From SIG459 sp045631645 (GTDB lineage Bacteria > Bacillota > Clostridia > Oscillospirales > Oscillospiraceae): a DNA stretch of 64,000 nucleotides. A model generated the notes under the pieces. That model was not told where the DNA came from and made no database searches. It saw nothing but the letters and a program-made list of their open reading frames with translations. This document shows, piece by piece, positions 42,657-51,257 of the stretch (its first letter is position 1; every line of letters begins with the position of its first letter). The stretch spans positions 78,699-142,698 of the forward strand of contig JAZQVC010000020.1 of the NCBI GenBank assembly GCA_045631645.1, written 5' to 3'. The translations under genes and the position numbers were made by a program.

Positions 42657-43012
42657 ATCCGCACATCTCATAAACGAGCAAATCGTCTGATATGCATTTT
42701 TCATCAAGGCTTTTGGTGGAGAACTATATTCTTAATACATTTCAGTCCAATGAGGTCTACGTCTCGAACATAAAGTCAGTACCGTCACAAATGCCGCAGG
42801 CAAGTGTAAAACAGTGGACAGACTTTCTGGTTCTTATATCTTGCTTATTACTGAGGCTGGGTTTTGGGATGCTCCCGACTACCTTATTATAAATCTGAAG
42901 GTGTCGAGATCCAGGAGGAAGAAGCGTCTAAAGCTACGGAGATTCCTGAGACCATCCCCGATACAATGGAAGGACTGGCGGCAAGCGCAGAATGATGCAG
43001 GGTGGATGTCAA
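42657..43012 (+). pseudogene. degenerate coding remnant
   Basis: Fragments of protein-like sequence are spread over different frames. One frame reads VDRLSGSYILLITEAGFWD (about 42812-42868). Another reads YKSEGVEIQEEEASKATEIP and PDTMEGLAASAE with a stop near 42994, an acidic tail typical of ICE cargo proteins. No frame is long enough for a gene. I could not name the ancestor. Confidence 0.35.
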
Positions 43013-43050
43013 AAGGAGTAAGATTCTTGTTTGAATCTTACTCCTTCTTT
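43012..43050. terminator. hairpin between the remnant and the defence island
   Basis: AAGGAGTAAGATTC and its inverse complement flank TTGTTT; T-rich sequence follows. Confidence 0.7.
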
Positions 43051-43161
43051 GTGTACACCCTGACTGCTTGTTGATTCCTTACGGTTATTTGTGAAGCGGG
43101 AGAACGTTGCCTCAGGTTCTGCGAGATGCCATCATCGAACAGATTGTAATACGGTGTCAAG

Positions 43162-43941
43162 TTAATCCTCGCACTCTACGATTACACCCAATTCGAGCAA
43201 TGCCATGGAGATCAGCGACAGCAGCGAAAACTCCTGGTCTGTAGCATACTTCCGTTGCTGACCATCGTATACTCCCAGCAAGGTTGGCGCAAGGTTATCA
43301 AGATCGTACTCATGTATACCAAAGGCTTCCAAACCTTTATCCATTTCTACAACAGCATGGATCAAATGATCTTCCGATTCAATGCTCTCCTCAGAACAAT
43401 TGATACTAATAAGTTCAGGTTTGAGATCTCTTCCAAGCAAGCACGATTTCTGAAATACATCCTCTTGAATACAGGAGAGTAGGTAACTCTCGACCGCAGG
43501 ATAGCTAAGTAGCAGTTGGCCTTGGTTGCCCTTATCATCGCCATATGGATCGGTATACCGTCTCACATATGGCCTACGGAGACCATTGGGCCTGTAGCTT
43601 TTAAAATCTCTGTCATACAAGAAGAAAATTGGACAATCTTCTGGCTTAATATCAAAATCTTCTTTTATCCGACAAAATAGTTCATCGATTAATTCATCCG
43701 TCAATTCTGTTAACTGATTCTTTGGCAAGTTCAGTGCAAATACTCTGGAGTATGGATTGTTACCATACCCAATAAATTCATCACAGCCACGCCGCAATTC
43801 CCGGACTTCGTAATGAAAAATATCTGAAAAGATCCTTTTCAGTAGCCTAAGCTCCGTTCCACCTGTATCCGGTCGACCACCCTCAACAACAAAAATTACA
43901 TTGCCTATAGTCTTGGACTTATCAATTTTATATTTCTTCAT
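43162..43941 (-). CDS. RloB-like protein (TOPRIM-like), partner of the ATPase at 43928
   Basis: The ATG at 43941 overlaps the end of the ATPase gene by 14 bases. The 259-residue protein has FVVEGGRPDTGGTELRLLKR (about 17-36), with the conserved Glu of TOPRIM-like nucleases, and FFLYDRDFKSY (about 108), the Asp-x-Asp equivalent. RloB/AbiLii-like proteins with an AAA ATPase form abortive-infection systems such as AbiL. Here the pair is complete and both active sites look intact. RloB-like is a fold-level inference. Confidence 0.6.
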   Translation of the reverse strand: MKKYKIDKSKTIGNVIFVVEGGRPDTGGTELRLLKRIFSDIFHYEVRELRRGCDEFIGYGNNPYSRVFALNLPKNQLTELTDELIDELFCRIKEDFDIKPEDCPIFFLYDRDFKSYRPNGLRRPYVRRYTDPYGDDKGNQGQLLLSYPAVESYLLSCIQEDVFQKSCLLGRDLKPELISINCSEESIESEDHLIHAVVEMDKGLEAFGIHEYDLDNLAPTLLGVYDGQQRKYATDQEFSLLSLISMALLELGVIVECED

Positions 43942-45058
43942 ATAACGGCAAGCCCTCAAACATACCGCCAAGATACATCTTTTCCATGTTTTGTGCTTCT
44001 CTTGGCTTGAATTGTGAAAGTCTATCTATTTTACTACCGGCAGGAGCTTTGAAAGTAATCAAGTCAATCTGATCCGGACGGAAGACAGAATTGGAGATTA
44101 GATTTGTATGGTGAGAGGTGATGAACATTTGGGAAGCCTTAGCATTCTTCATAAAGAACTTAATGATTTTTTCGGCCAACTTATTATGCAGGCTGTTTCC
44201 GAATTCATCAAACACCAACATTCCCGGGTTTTCGATTATGTTGATAAGATTGGGTAACATATCAGCAAACACTTGATTGCCTTGAGATTCTTCGAAGAAA
44301 GCTATGGGGAGGGGGAAGCTTTTTCGCTTAAAGAACACGATTTTTTTATTAGATCCAACAGATACGGTTAATCCTTCGCCACTGCTCTCGGAACCATACT
44401 CAACAAAGAAATCATAGTTAAAATCCTGAAGATACTGGTTAACCTTATCCACACCATTCTCTTCTGCATATTTAACAATGGTTTTTCCCCAGTGCGCAGC
44501 TTGGTTGTATCCATCGATGCAGTAGGAGTTGTTTAAATAATCCATCATTTCACGAAGAACAGGTGCTTGTGGAAATCTGCCCGTATTAAAGGAGGCGGTG
44601 CGAAGAAAAAGTGTTTCGCTATCAAGTTTGTCATCTTGTGAAATGGAATCTCCGATTCTTAATTCACCATGTGTTCCTTCTCGCTTCAAAACTAAAATGC
44701 CGTCCACGGTCAACGCTTCGGAAATGCTTTTCGTAATAACATTATATTCGATTCTATAGACAACCTTTTTGCCACAGAAAAGGAACTCATATTCTACTGT
44801 AGTAAATGGGGTCTTGGCAAAAACACACCGATGCTTGGCAAAAGATGCGCCCTCACCTGTGATAAGATTGATAATAAAAGCAATTCCTTTTAGTGCATTA
44901 GATTTTCCAGAAGCATTGGGGCCAATAAATAATGCGCCCTTTAATACATCATCACAAACATTCGTCTCGCCAAGTATAGAATATTTAGAAGCAGTGAAAT
45001 CAAACTCGGTTCTTTCTGAGAAGGACAAAAAATTTGTGAGATACATTTTAGTAAGCAT
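43928..45058 (-). CDS. AAA15-type (RloA/AbiLi-like) ATPase
   Basis: The 376-residue protein starts MLTKMYLTNFLSFSERTEFD and has Walker A FIGPNASGKSNALKG (about 44-58), SQGNQVFADMLPNLI (signature-like, about 275), Walker B MLVFDEFGNSLHN (about 297) and the switch His in MFITSHHTNLIS (about 330). This is the SMC/ABC-like ATPase found beside RloB-like or OLD-type nucleases. A GAGGAGATT site precedes it. It is the first gene of the two-gene unit. Confidence 0.8.
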   Translation of the reverse strand: MLTKMYLTNFLSFSERTEFDFTASKYSILGETNVCDDVLKGALFIGPNASGKSNALKGIAFIINLITGEGASFAKHRCVFAKTPFTTVEYEFLFCGKKVVYRIEYNVITKSISEALTVDGILVLKREGTHGELRIGDSISQDDKLDSETLFLRTASFNTGRFPQAPVLREMMDYLNNSYCIDGYNQAAHWGKTIVKYAEENGVDKVNQYLQDFNYDFFVEYGSESSGEGLTVSVGSNKKIVFFKRKSFPLPIAFFEESQGNQVFADMLPNLINIIENPGMLVFDEFGNSLHNKLAEKIIKFFMKNAKASQMFITSHHTNLISNSVFRPDQIDLITFKAPAGSKIDRLSQFKPREAQNMEKMYLGGMFEGLPLYEEI

Positions 45059-45230
45059 AGTAATCTCCTCCTTGTAAATAAATAATAATCAATACAGATG
45101 CTGATGTCAATATTATATGTAATTTTTTTACACTTATGCTGTAATAAAATTACACAAAAGAAAAAGATGAACCTATACTATTTTGATTTTTGATCTACGA
45201 GTATACCCGCGTGTTCTGAGATAAATAGAT

Positions 45231-45258
45231 TTGCCCCATCTACATCGAGATGGGGCAA
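45231..45258 (-). terminator. hairpin after the five-gene operon
   Basis: TTGCCCCATCT and its inverse complement flank ACATCG about 45 bases beyond the stop of the 45302 gene. The T-run is weak. Confidence 0.5.
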
Positions 45259-45301
45259 GTTAGTGATACTTTGAATTAGAAATATGAAATTGTTGTGCGA
45301 G

Positions 45302-46228
45302 TTAGATTTCATTTAGCTTGACGCCATATAAATAAGTATTATGTACGCTGTTGGCCCGATGATGTTTATACTCATCAGCTGTTGGATAGACAACACGTAA
45401 ACTATCGTGTGCCAATGCATATAAGCATACACCAAGGGCGACTGGTTTTGTACTAAGAGGAGCAACACAAGCCGGTTCGTCATCCGCAAGTTGATCTGCC
45501 AAGAAATTGTACGTTTCAAACGGGTTATTCGCAGGAACATATCTTATTCTCTCACGCCGCCTGGTGAGCAGATCGAAGTTGTTAATCACACTGATATCTT
45601 TGTACTTCTCGAAAAACGAAGGGAGATTGTTTACTACAGTTAGTTTATCGTATCGGACATCTTCGCTCACTTTTGCAGACAATACTCCTTCAAAACCCAA
45701 GAAGATTATCATTTGGGTATGAGACATGTCTTCAGAAGTCCCTCCAAAACCCACTAAATCAATAGTTTTTAGGTTGCCAAAATATGAGTGATATGAAGTA
45801 AAGGGTTCAGCTTCAAACTCATATTCAATAGGAGTAGAGTATGCGATGCGCAGGCAGACATTTTCATTGAGCAGCTTTAATGATTTGAGGAGAACAAACA
45901 TCTCTGGAATTCTGATTGATGTAACATCAATCAGAATTTTGTGAGATTTTAAAATTTCCTCATTCTCTTGGAGATTCAACAAGAAAGATACGGAATCACC
46001 GGAAACATCAATTATAGCAATATCAGCTGATGGAAATGCTGTTTTAAGAAGATCGATGTCAAATGCATCATACTTAAGCAAAAGTACTTTGGTAATTACA
46101 TTTGGTGCTTCTCTAAGGTTGTTCAACAGTGCAATAGCTCGATCATCGGATCCGCTTGCCATAATGAATACCTCTGCGTCGTATTCTGCAACTTGAGAAA
46201 CTTCAGTGATATCATACAATATACTCAT
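45302..46228 (-). CDS. unrecognised protein, last gene of the five-gene operon
   Basis: The 308-residue protein has alternating strands and helices of a Rossmann-like N-terminal domain (EVFIMASGSDDRAIALLNNL, then KVLLLKYDAFDI, IAIIDVSGDS and ILIDVTSIRIPEMF). A second alpha/beta part follows (TQMIIFLGFEGVLSAKVSED, ISVINNFDLLTRRRERI). The D-x-T-S segment is reminiscent of the ligand-binding loop in CARF-like Rossmann proteins, but I cannot assign a family. It overlaps the ATPase stop by one base, so it is translationally coupled. A sensor or effector role is inferred from context. Confidence 0.55.
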   Translation of the reverse strand: MSILYDITEVSQVAEYDAEVFIMASGSDDRAIALLNNLREAPNVITKVLLLKYDAFDIDLLKTAFPSADIAIIDVSGDSVSFLLNLQENEEILKSHKILIDVTSIRIPEMFVLLKSLKLLNENVCLRIAYSTPIEYEFEAEPFTSYHSYFGNLKTIDLVGFGGTSEDMSHTQMIIFLGFEGVLSAKVSEDVRYDKLTVVNNLPSFFEKYKDISVINNFDLLTRRRERIRYVPANNPFETYNFLADQLADDEPACVAPLSTKPVALGVCLYALAHDSLRVVYPTADEYKHHRANSVHNTYLYGVKLNEI

Positions 46229-48255
46229 TAGGTATTACCTCCATCAAATACGGACATTTGATCCATATCAAGAGAAGATAGTTTTTTTGTAGAACTACTG
46301 CGCTTCTTTTTCGTTGCAGTCAATTTGCTGATTTTGTGGCCCGCAATCATTTGATCGATGTCTTCCGCTGAGAATACGACATTGACACCACCACGTACAC
46401 GATAGGAGATGTTAAATATGGGAGAGAACACCCGGTTTATTGCATATAAATAACCTTCTTGGCCAACACCGGCAGAGAGCCTTTGCATCTCTCTTCTGCG
46501 TTTAATAAGTGCCCAACTCTCTGCAATGTCTACGACATCTTTGCAGGTTGCAGTGAGATCTTCTGGAGAAAAGGTGAACTGGGTTGTCTCTGGATAACGA
46601 ATAAGCTTATCCTTGTGGTATTCGGAGAAAACGTTGCCGATTCCAAGAATTAGGTTTTTGATTGATTTACCGTTCTGGATTATTGAGCAGACAGAGTTAA
46701 ACTCAGAAATCGAGTAGTCTCTAATGGCACGGCTTTGTGAATCAACAGAGACTTGGCCTGTAGTTGTAAAATACTTTTTTTCGTAAAAGAAGGCATCACT
46801 GATGATTGCTTTACAAAGGTTAATGAAGGTGCGAGCATTGCCTTCCGATAGATAGCATAGGGTATTAAAACTATAATATGCTTTATCCTTTTTGTATGCT
46901 GAGCAAATAAAGACTGTTAATGCATATCTATACTTGTTATTGTAATCATTTGCGAATTTCTCTTTTAAAGGGTGTTCACCTTTTTCAAACTGTGCTCTCA
47001 TCGCTTCTGCTGCTACGCGGGCAGAGGTGAGCAAATCTTCGCTATCCTCGCTGCGCGACACCCACAATGCACATAGAGTTTCAGCTATTCTGTTTTTGGG
47101 GTAAGAAATAATCTGGATTATTTGTTGGCGCAGTTTTTCGTCAGCTATTTTGGGATTTTCTCGAAGAAGGATATCGAGATGTGTAGTGCGGTTAGCAATA
47201 ATTCTATCGCACTCGGCATCCAAGTCCTCTTTTTCTCCTAGAATTTTAGCAAGATTGTTTGAAATTTCAATGCCCTCAAATGCTTCTAGCCGTTTTTCTG
47301 CAATTCCAAGCAAGTAGGGCTTTAATTCTTGGATATCCTGGCCTTGGTAGTCCAATACGATTAATCGATAATCATTACCTTCACGAAGATATTCAACAGA
47401 GTTCACTGTTGCAGTAGTAACAATATTTTCACTCCGGCGACCGATACGCATAGACATTCCGGATTTGCAGAACTTGATCATCGTATTAAACATCTTCTGC
47501 AAGTCAACAGGGAGATTTTCAAACTCATCAACTAGCAGAAGAAAATTCACGTTACTCAAATCCGAAATATTTTTTTGGATTGCCTCAATCAAAGTCCCAC
47601 TGAGCTCGTAGAAGTCCCAAATGTGCTTCGGGGAGAACGCAGCCTTGGTAAAAAGTGCTTCGTTCTTATATTTGTTCAGGTACTTTATCTCTGAATCTAG
47701 ATAACACTCAAGTTCTTCAAGGGTGGAAAATGACAGGAACTCATCAAACTGAGGGAGCTGGAGTTTATCAATGAATTCGGATTCTGTAATATTGTCTGCA
47801 TATTCAATTTTGCGAAGCATGCTAATTATGTTTTTAGAGAAAAACAGTTCCAGATAATGTTTAAAGCATAGCTGCCAAGTGTCTTTTACAGAGGCATAAA
47901 AAACCGTTTTAAACATATTCAGAAACGAATCATCACAACGAAGATAAAAGCCAACACCAGAATCTTTTCTAAGCTGTTCCCCAATGCAAATCCCACTTTG
48001 AGCAGCACGTTCGCACTGAACAGGAAATGAGAAATATTTGAGTATGGTTGTTTTACCGGAACCACGAGAGCCTTGGAGAACTATTGGCATTTTCTCAGAA
48101 AAGAATTTCAGTTCATCAAATTCTTTTAATGCGCCAGTACTAAACGGTGTGCACCAGTACTGCATAATCAAATCAGGTGCAAGGACATTGGCGTTGTAAT
48201 CATCGAAAGGGTTCTTATATGAAATAACTGTATTTTCGTTTCGCTTGCTTTGCAT
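46228..48255 (-). CDS. large P-loop ATPase (ORC/CDC6-like), third enzyme of the operon
   Basis: The 675-residue protein has Walker A VLQGSRGSGKTTILKYFSFP (about 58-77), Walker B FLLLVDEFENLPVDLQ (about 244-259) and sensor-like TTATVNSVEYLREGND (about 288). The central part resembles ORC/CDC6-like AAA+ or STAND ATPases; the long C-terminal half (about 380-620) is helical and could be a winged-helix or sensing region. The C-terminal end is basic, then acidic. The gene overlaps the PRTase-like gene by 41 bases. Confidence 0.65.
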   Translation of the reverse strand: MQSKRNENTVISYKNPFDDYNANVLAPDLIMQYWCTPFSTGALKEFDELKFFSEKMPIVLQGSRGSGKTTILKYFSFPVQCERAAQSGICIGEQLRKDSGVGFYLRCDDSFLNMFKTVFYASVKDTWQLCFKHYLELFFSKNIISMLRKIEYADNITESEFIDKLQLPQFDEFLSFSTLEELECYLDSEIKYLNKYKNEALFTKAAFSPKHIWDFYELSGTLIEAIQKNISDLSNVNFLLLVDEFENLPVDLQKMFNTMIKFCKSGMSMRIGRRSENIVTTATVNSVEYLREGNDYRLIVLDYQGQDIQELKPYLLGIAEKRLEAFEGIEISNNLAKILGEKEDLDAECDRIIANRTTHLDILLRENPKIADEKLRQQIIQIISYPKNRIAETLCALWVSRSEDSEDLLTSARVAAEAMRAQFEKGEHPLKEKFANDYNNKYRYALTVFICSAYKKDKAYYSFNTLCYLSEGNARTFINLCKAIISDAFFYEKKYFTTTGQVSVDSQSRAIRDYSISEFNSVCSIIQNGKSIKNLILGIGNVFSEYHKDKLIRYPETTQFTFSPEDLTATCKDVVDIAESWALIKRRREMQRLSAGVGQEGYLYAINRVFSPIFNISYRVRGGVNVVFSAEDIDQMIAGHKISKLTATKKKRSSSTKKLSSLDMDQMSVFDGGNT

Positions 48256-49126
48256 TCTGATATTTCTCCTTTCTTAAGAAGATAGGATACCATTCATTCT
48301 TATCAGACCAAAAAATGGGCAAACTATTGTTCGGAATGTTATAGAACATACCAAAGCTATATTCACCATTATTGTGGCCAAGTGGCTTTTGGGGTTCAAT
48401 TCGTTTTCCATACTCTTCAGCAAGTTCTTTAGCATATTCTTTAATCTCAGTAAATTTGTAGAAGGCCAAAGAATTATCGGAGAACAATTGACTTCTTTCG
48501 TCAAGTTTTGCGCAGTAAATAACGGTTATTCCAAGCTTTTCAAGTTTTTCTACAGCTGTGTTAGTAGTGATCAGTGAAATATAGTAGATTTTCTTTGTTG
48601 TAAGTGCATCCTCATGGGCGTGGAAGAAGCGTTGTGCGGTGCCACCACTCATCATAACATCGTCAACGCAGACAATAGAATCGGATTCTGTCTTCAAGAT
48701 ATCCGTGGGGAAAATAAAACGATCCAAATCTAAGTGTGATTCTTGACGGAAATGATATAGTAGGAATCCTCCACTCTCACTTGCACGTCCAATACTTGTG
48801 AAGGCGGTTTTCCTAATCTGGGCTTCGGCTTCATCTGCAGTAGAGAGATTATTGTCAGTCATAAGACGATGAACTAGATTTTTGAAAAGAACTTGGCACA
48901 TATGGTTTATTTCGTCTTCATTATAGTATGTAAAATTACATAGGAGCCATAATGCCAGCTTTCTTTCTACGTCTACATTGAAGAATTCACCTCTAAAATT
49001 AGACAACCAACTTTCAATATCCTCGATGTCGAGGTCAGTTTTCCAAGACTGCTCGATTGTTTTCTTAAGAACATCAAGCATTACTGCTTCGGAAGGAAAA
49101 CTTGGAGGCAAAGTTATTTCTTTCAT
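48215..49126 (-). CDS. phosphoribosyltransferase-like protein
   Basis: The 303-residue protein carries SIVCVDDVMMSGGTAQRFF (about 154-172), which matches the PRPP-binding loop of type I phosphoribosyltransferases (hydrophobic strand, DD, then S/T-GG-T). The N-terminal 150 residues are helical, and the C-terminal half has no other known domain. In nucleotide salvage the fold transfers bases to PRPP; inside a defence operon it may process a nucleotide signal or a DNA/RNA base. It starts immediately after the methyltransferase stop. Confidence 0.65.
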   Translation of the reverse strand: MKEITLPPSFPSEAVMLDVLKKTIEQSWKTDLDIEDIESWLSNFRGEFFNVDVERKLALWLLCNFTYYNEDEINHMCQVLFKNLVHRLMTDNNLSTADEAEAQIRKTAFTSIGRASESGGFLLYHFRQESHLDLDRFIFPTDILKTESDSIVCVDDVMMSGGTAQRFFHAHEDALTTKKIYYISLITTNTAVEKLEKLGITVIYCAKLDERSQLFSDNSLAFYKFTEIKEYAKELAEEYGKRIEPQKPLGHNNGEYSFGMFYNIPNNSLPIFWSDKNEWYPIFLRKEKYQNAKQAKRKYSYFI

Positions 49127-50032
49127 TTATGCATCCTCAAACCGGAACTTAGATCCGCGATAATAGTCGGGATCGAGTTCAACTGTTATCCACTGTCGTT
49201 TTAGCTTTTCAGCCATTGCACCGGTCGTGTTACTTCCTCCAAAACAATCAAAAACGATATCATCCTCACGGGTTAAGAACTTGATAAAGAATTCGGGGAT
49301 GGCGGGAGCCATCCGTGCAGGATGGATTTCGATCTTCTCTGCTTTGCATCGTTTTAGATAGATGTCTTTTGAGGCAGTGTTAGCTGCAATAATCACATTT
49401 GACGGAATTGCACCGCCATTATCTACAGAAAAGGCGGTTTCACTTATTGTATGTTCTGAAGGCCGTGCGCCGGAATTATATTTTCCGCTGGACAACAGTT
49501 TCTTCATTTGTTTGCTATAAGCTTCTTTCACATTTTTGTTGTCTGCATATGGCTGAGGTGTTTTGGACATCCACCAAATCTGTGTAAACGAATCCTTGAC
49601 GCGCACTCTCTGCTTGTTTACCCACTCAATTGGGCCTGGCAAACGAGCAGGGTTAAAATAAATAAACTCTTGACACAAATGGAGACCGCATCGCTTTTTG
49701 AACTCAATTAAGGTTTCGAGAGGGAGCGTCGAATATGTGGGTTCACCAGGATTCCACGCGTTTCCTATTTCTATAACAATGGAGCCATTCTCTGTTAAGA
49801 GCGGTTTTAATTTGTTGCCAATATTGCATAACCAGTCAAGGTATTCTTGCCCAGTTTTATTTCCATATTTTTTCGCTCTCTTCAACGGAAACGGAGGTGA
49901 GGTGAGAATTAATTGTATTTGCCCGCTGTAATTAGGAATCAAATAATCATCGATGACATTCTCGCAATCAGCATTGATGCAAATACCTTTATCCGTAGTG
50001 TATCTGAGCCATTCTTGGGTCGGATTTATCAT
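49127..50032 (-). CDS. DNA methyltransferase, probably N4-cytosine or N6-adenine type (beta class)
   Basis: The 301-residue protein has motif IV TSPPFPLKRAKKYGNKTG (about 46-63) and, near the C terminus, motif I DDIVFDCFGGSNTTGAMAEK (about 262-281). This order (IV before I) is that of beta-class amino-methyltransferases; SPPF suggests N4-cytosine. No restriction enzyme is adjacent. Its 5' end overlaps the small HTH gene by 4 bases. In the operon it may mark self DNA. Confidence 0.88.
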   Translation of the reverse strand: MINPTQEWLRYTTDKGICINADCENVIDDYLIPNYSGQIQLILTSPPFPLKRAKKYGNKTGQEYLDWLCNIGNKLKPLLTENGSIVIEIGNAWNPGEPTYSTLPLETLIEFKKRCGLHLCQEFIYFNPARLPGPIEWVNKQRVRVKDSFTQIWWMSKTPQPYADNKNVKEAYSKQMKKLLSSGKYNSGARPSEHTISETAFSVDNGGAIPSNVIIAANTASKDIYLKRCKAEKIEIHPARMAPAIPEFFIKFLTREDDIVFDCFGGSNTTGAMAEKLKRQWITVELDPDYYRGSKFRFEDA

Positions 50033-50238
50033 TTTGTTTCCTCCAGTGCAACTACATGTTTTTTATACTTCCCACTCTTAATTCTTGCATCAAGTGGCTT
50101 CTCTGCGTTTGTGGGGATTACCCAGGCATAACCAATTTTGGTAGCACCAGGGATTCGGTTTTGATTGCACAATATTTGAATTCTTCTGGCAGAAATACCC
50201 CATTTTTCAGATGTTTGTTTGATTGACATATAATCCAT
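50029..50238 (-). CDS. small HTH protein (excisionase/MerR-like), first gene of the five-gene operon
   Basis: The 69-residue protein has a helix-turn-helix (MSIKQTSEKWGISARRIQIL) followed by CNQNRIPGATKIGYAWVIP, the pattern of small MerR/excisionase-like DNA-binding proteins. GAGGGATC precedes the ATG. It couples to the methyltransferase by an ATGA-type overlap and probably regulates the operon. Confidence 0.7.
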   Translation of the reverse strand: MDYMSIKQTSEKWGISARRIQILCNQNRIPGATKIGYAWVIPTNAEKPLDARIKSGKYKKHVVALEETK

Positions 50239-50335
50239 GAGAGATCCCTCGGTATGGTGTGATTTTGTTTTATTTTAATCGATCCTGCGAACAATGTCAA
50301 CAAATGTAAAGTATAAGGATTTGCAATAGACATGA

Positions 50336-50897
50336 TTAAAGATTGTATTCCCGAACCCTGCGATAAAATGTATTGGGTTTCAGCCCAACCTCCTGCATTG
50401 CAGATGTTGCAGTAATCTAGCCGGCGCGCCAGCGGGTGCAGACAGCTCGGAATGTTGCTTCATTGACTGCCACAGGCTTACGGCCTTTATACTTACCCTC
50501 TGTTTTAGCAATCTCGATACCCTCACGCTGGCGTTCCAGGATGCTCTCCCGTTCCAGTTCTGCCAGGGCACCGAAGACAGTGAGCATGAATCGGCCGTGA
50601 GGGGGTAGTTGTGTCGATGTTTTCCTTCAGACTGACAAACTCAACACCCTTCTCTGTTAGATTGGAAATGATGGTCAGTAGATCCCTGGTGTTTCTGGCA
50701 ATGCGGGAGATGCTCTCCACGATTACAGTATCACCGGCACGAACAAAGGCCATCATCGCTTTGAAATCCTTCCGGTCCACATTCTTGCCGCTGGCCTTAT
50801 CAATGAAGATCTTCTCGACCTTCTGCTCTTCCATCATCTTCAGCTGACGAGCCTCGTTCTGCTCAGCGGTTGAGCAACGAACATAGCCTACTCTCAT
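50336..50897 (-). pseudogene. serine resolvase/invertase gene, frameshifted and with a nonsense codon
   Basis: The start MRVGYVRCSTAEQNEARQLK is the serine recombinase N terminus with its catalytic Ser (RCSTAEQNEARQ), and it is read to ENIDTTTP. There the G5/C5 run at 50601-50605 has one base too many. In the corrected frame the gene continues GRFMLTVFGALAELERESIL to RWRAG. A TAG (50417-50419) then stands where most members have Glu, and the frame goes on to a C-terminal HTH ending TFYRRVREYNL. Removing one base and the stop gives 186 residues, the normal family length. Confidence 0.88.
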
Positions 50898-51195
50898 GGA
50901 ACAACACCCCTTTCATAATCTGCCTCTATTATATCAAATGGGCAGTTTTATTTCAGTAAACTATCTGTAATTCTGAAATGTTGCAAAAATGGAAATTCAA
51001 CTTATATGACACAGAAAACAGTGTGTTTCTTTTATGTCACTAGGGTATACCCTTTTGGCACAAAGCATCCTGCATGATTCTCCAAACTCTAATGCAATTT
51101 TATCGCTGCCCCGCTGTGAGATAAATGAAACTTTTTTGACAGCATAGTAGTAATATTGCGCTCCTCATTCGTAGGTGAATGTGCAATAATTTTCC
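50898..51195. other. intergenic stretch before the HTH-HipA gene
   Basis: About 300 bases without a supportable gene. It is AT-rich with a T-rich end and leads into the promoter at 51196. Confidence 0.4.
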
Positions 51196-51224
51196 TTGCA
51201 TCGTGTTATCATTTATGATAACAT
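51196..51224 (+). promoter_or_regulatory. promoter of the HTH-HipA gene with palindromic operator
   Basis: TTGCAT (51196-51201), 17 bases, TAACAT (51219-51224). A perfect palindrome GTTATCAT-TT-ATGATAAC (51205-51222) fills the spacer, a likely binding site for the gene's own HTH. Confidence 0.65.
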
Positions 51225-51257
51225 ATGGATATAATAATCCGAAGGGTGCTCAAGTCT

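Noticed and set aside
50380..50571. separate 63-residue gene
   Set aside because: It is an out-of-frame reading of the 3' part of the decayed resolvase.
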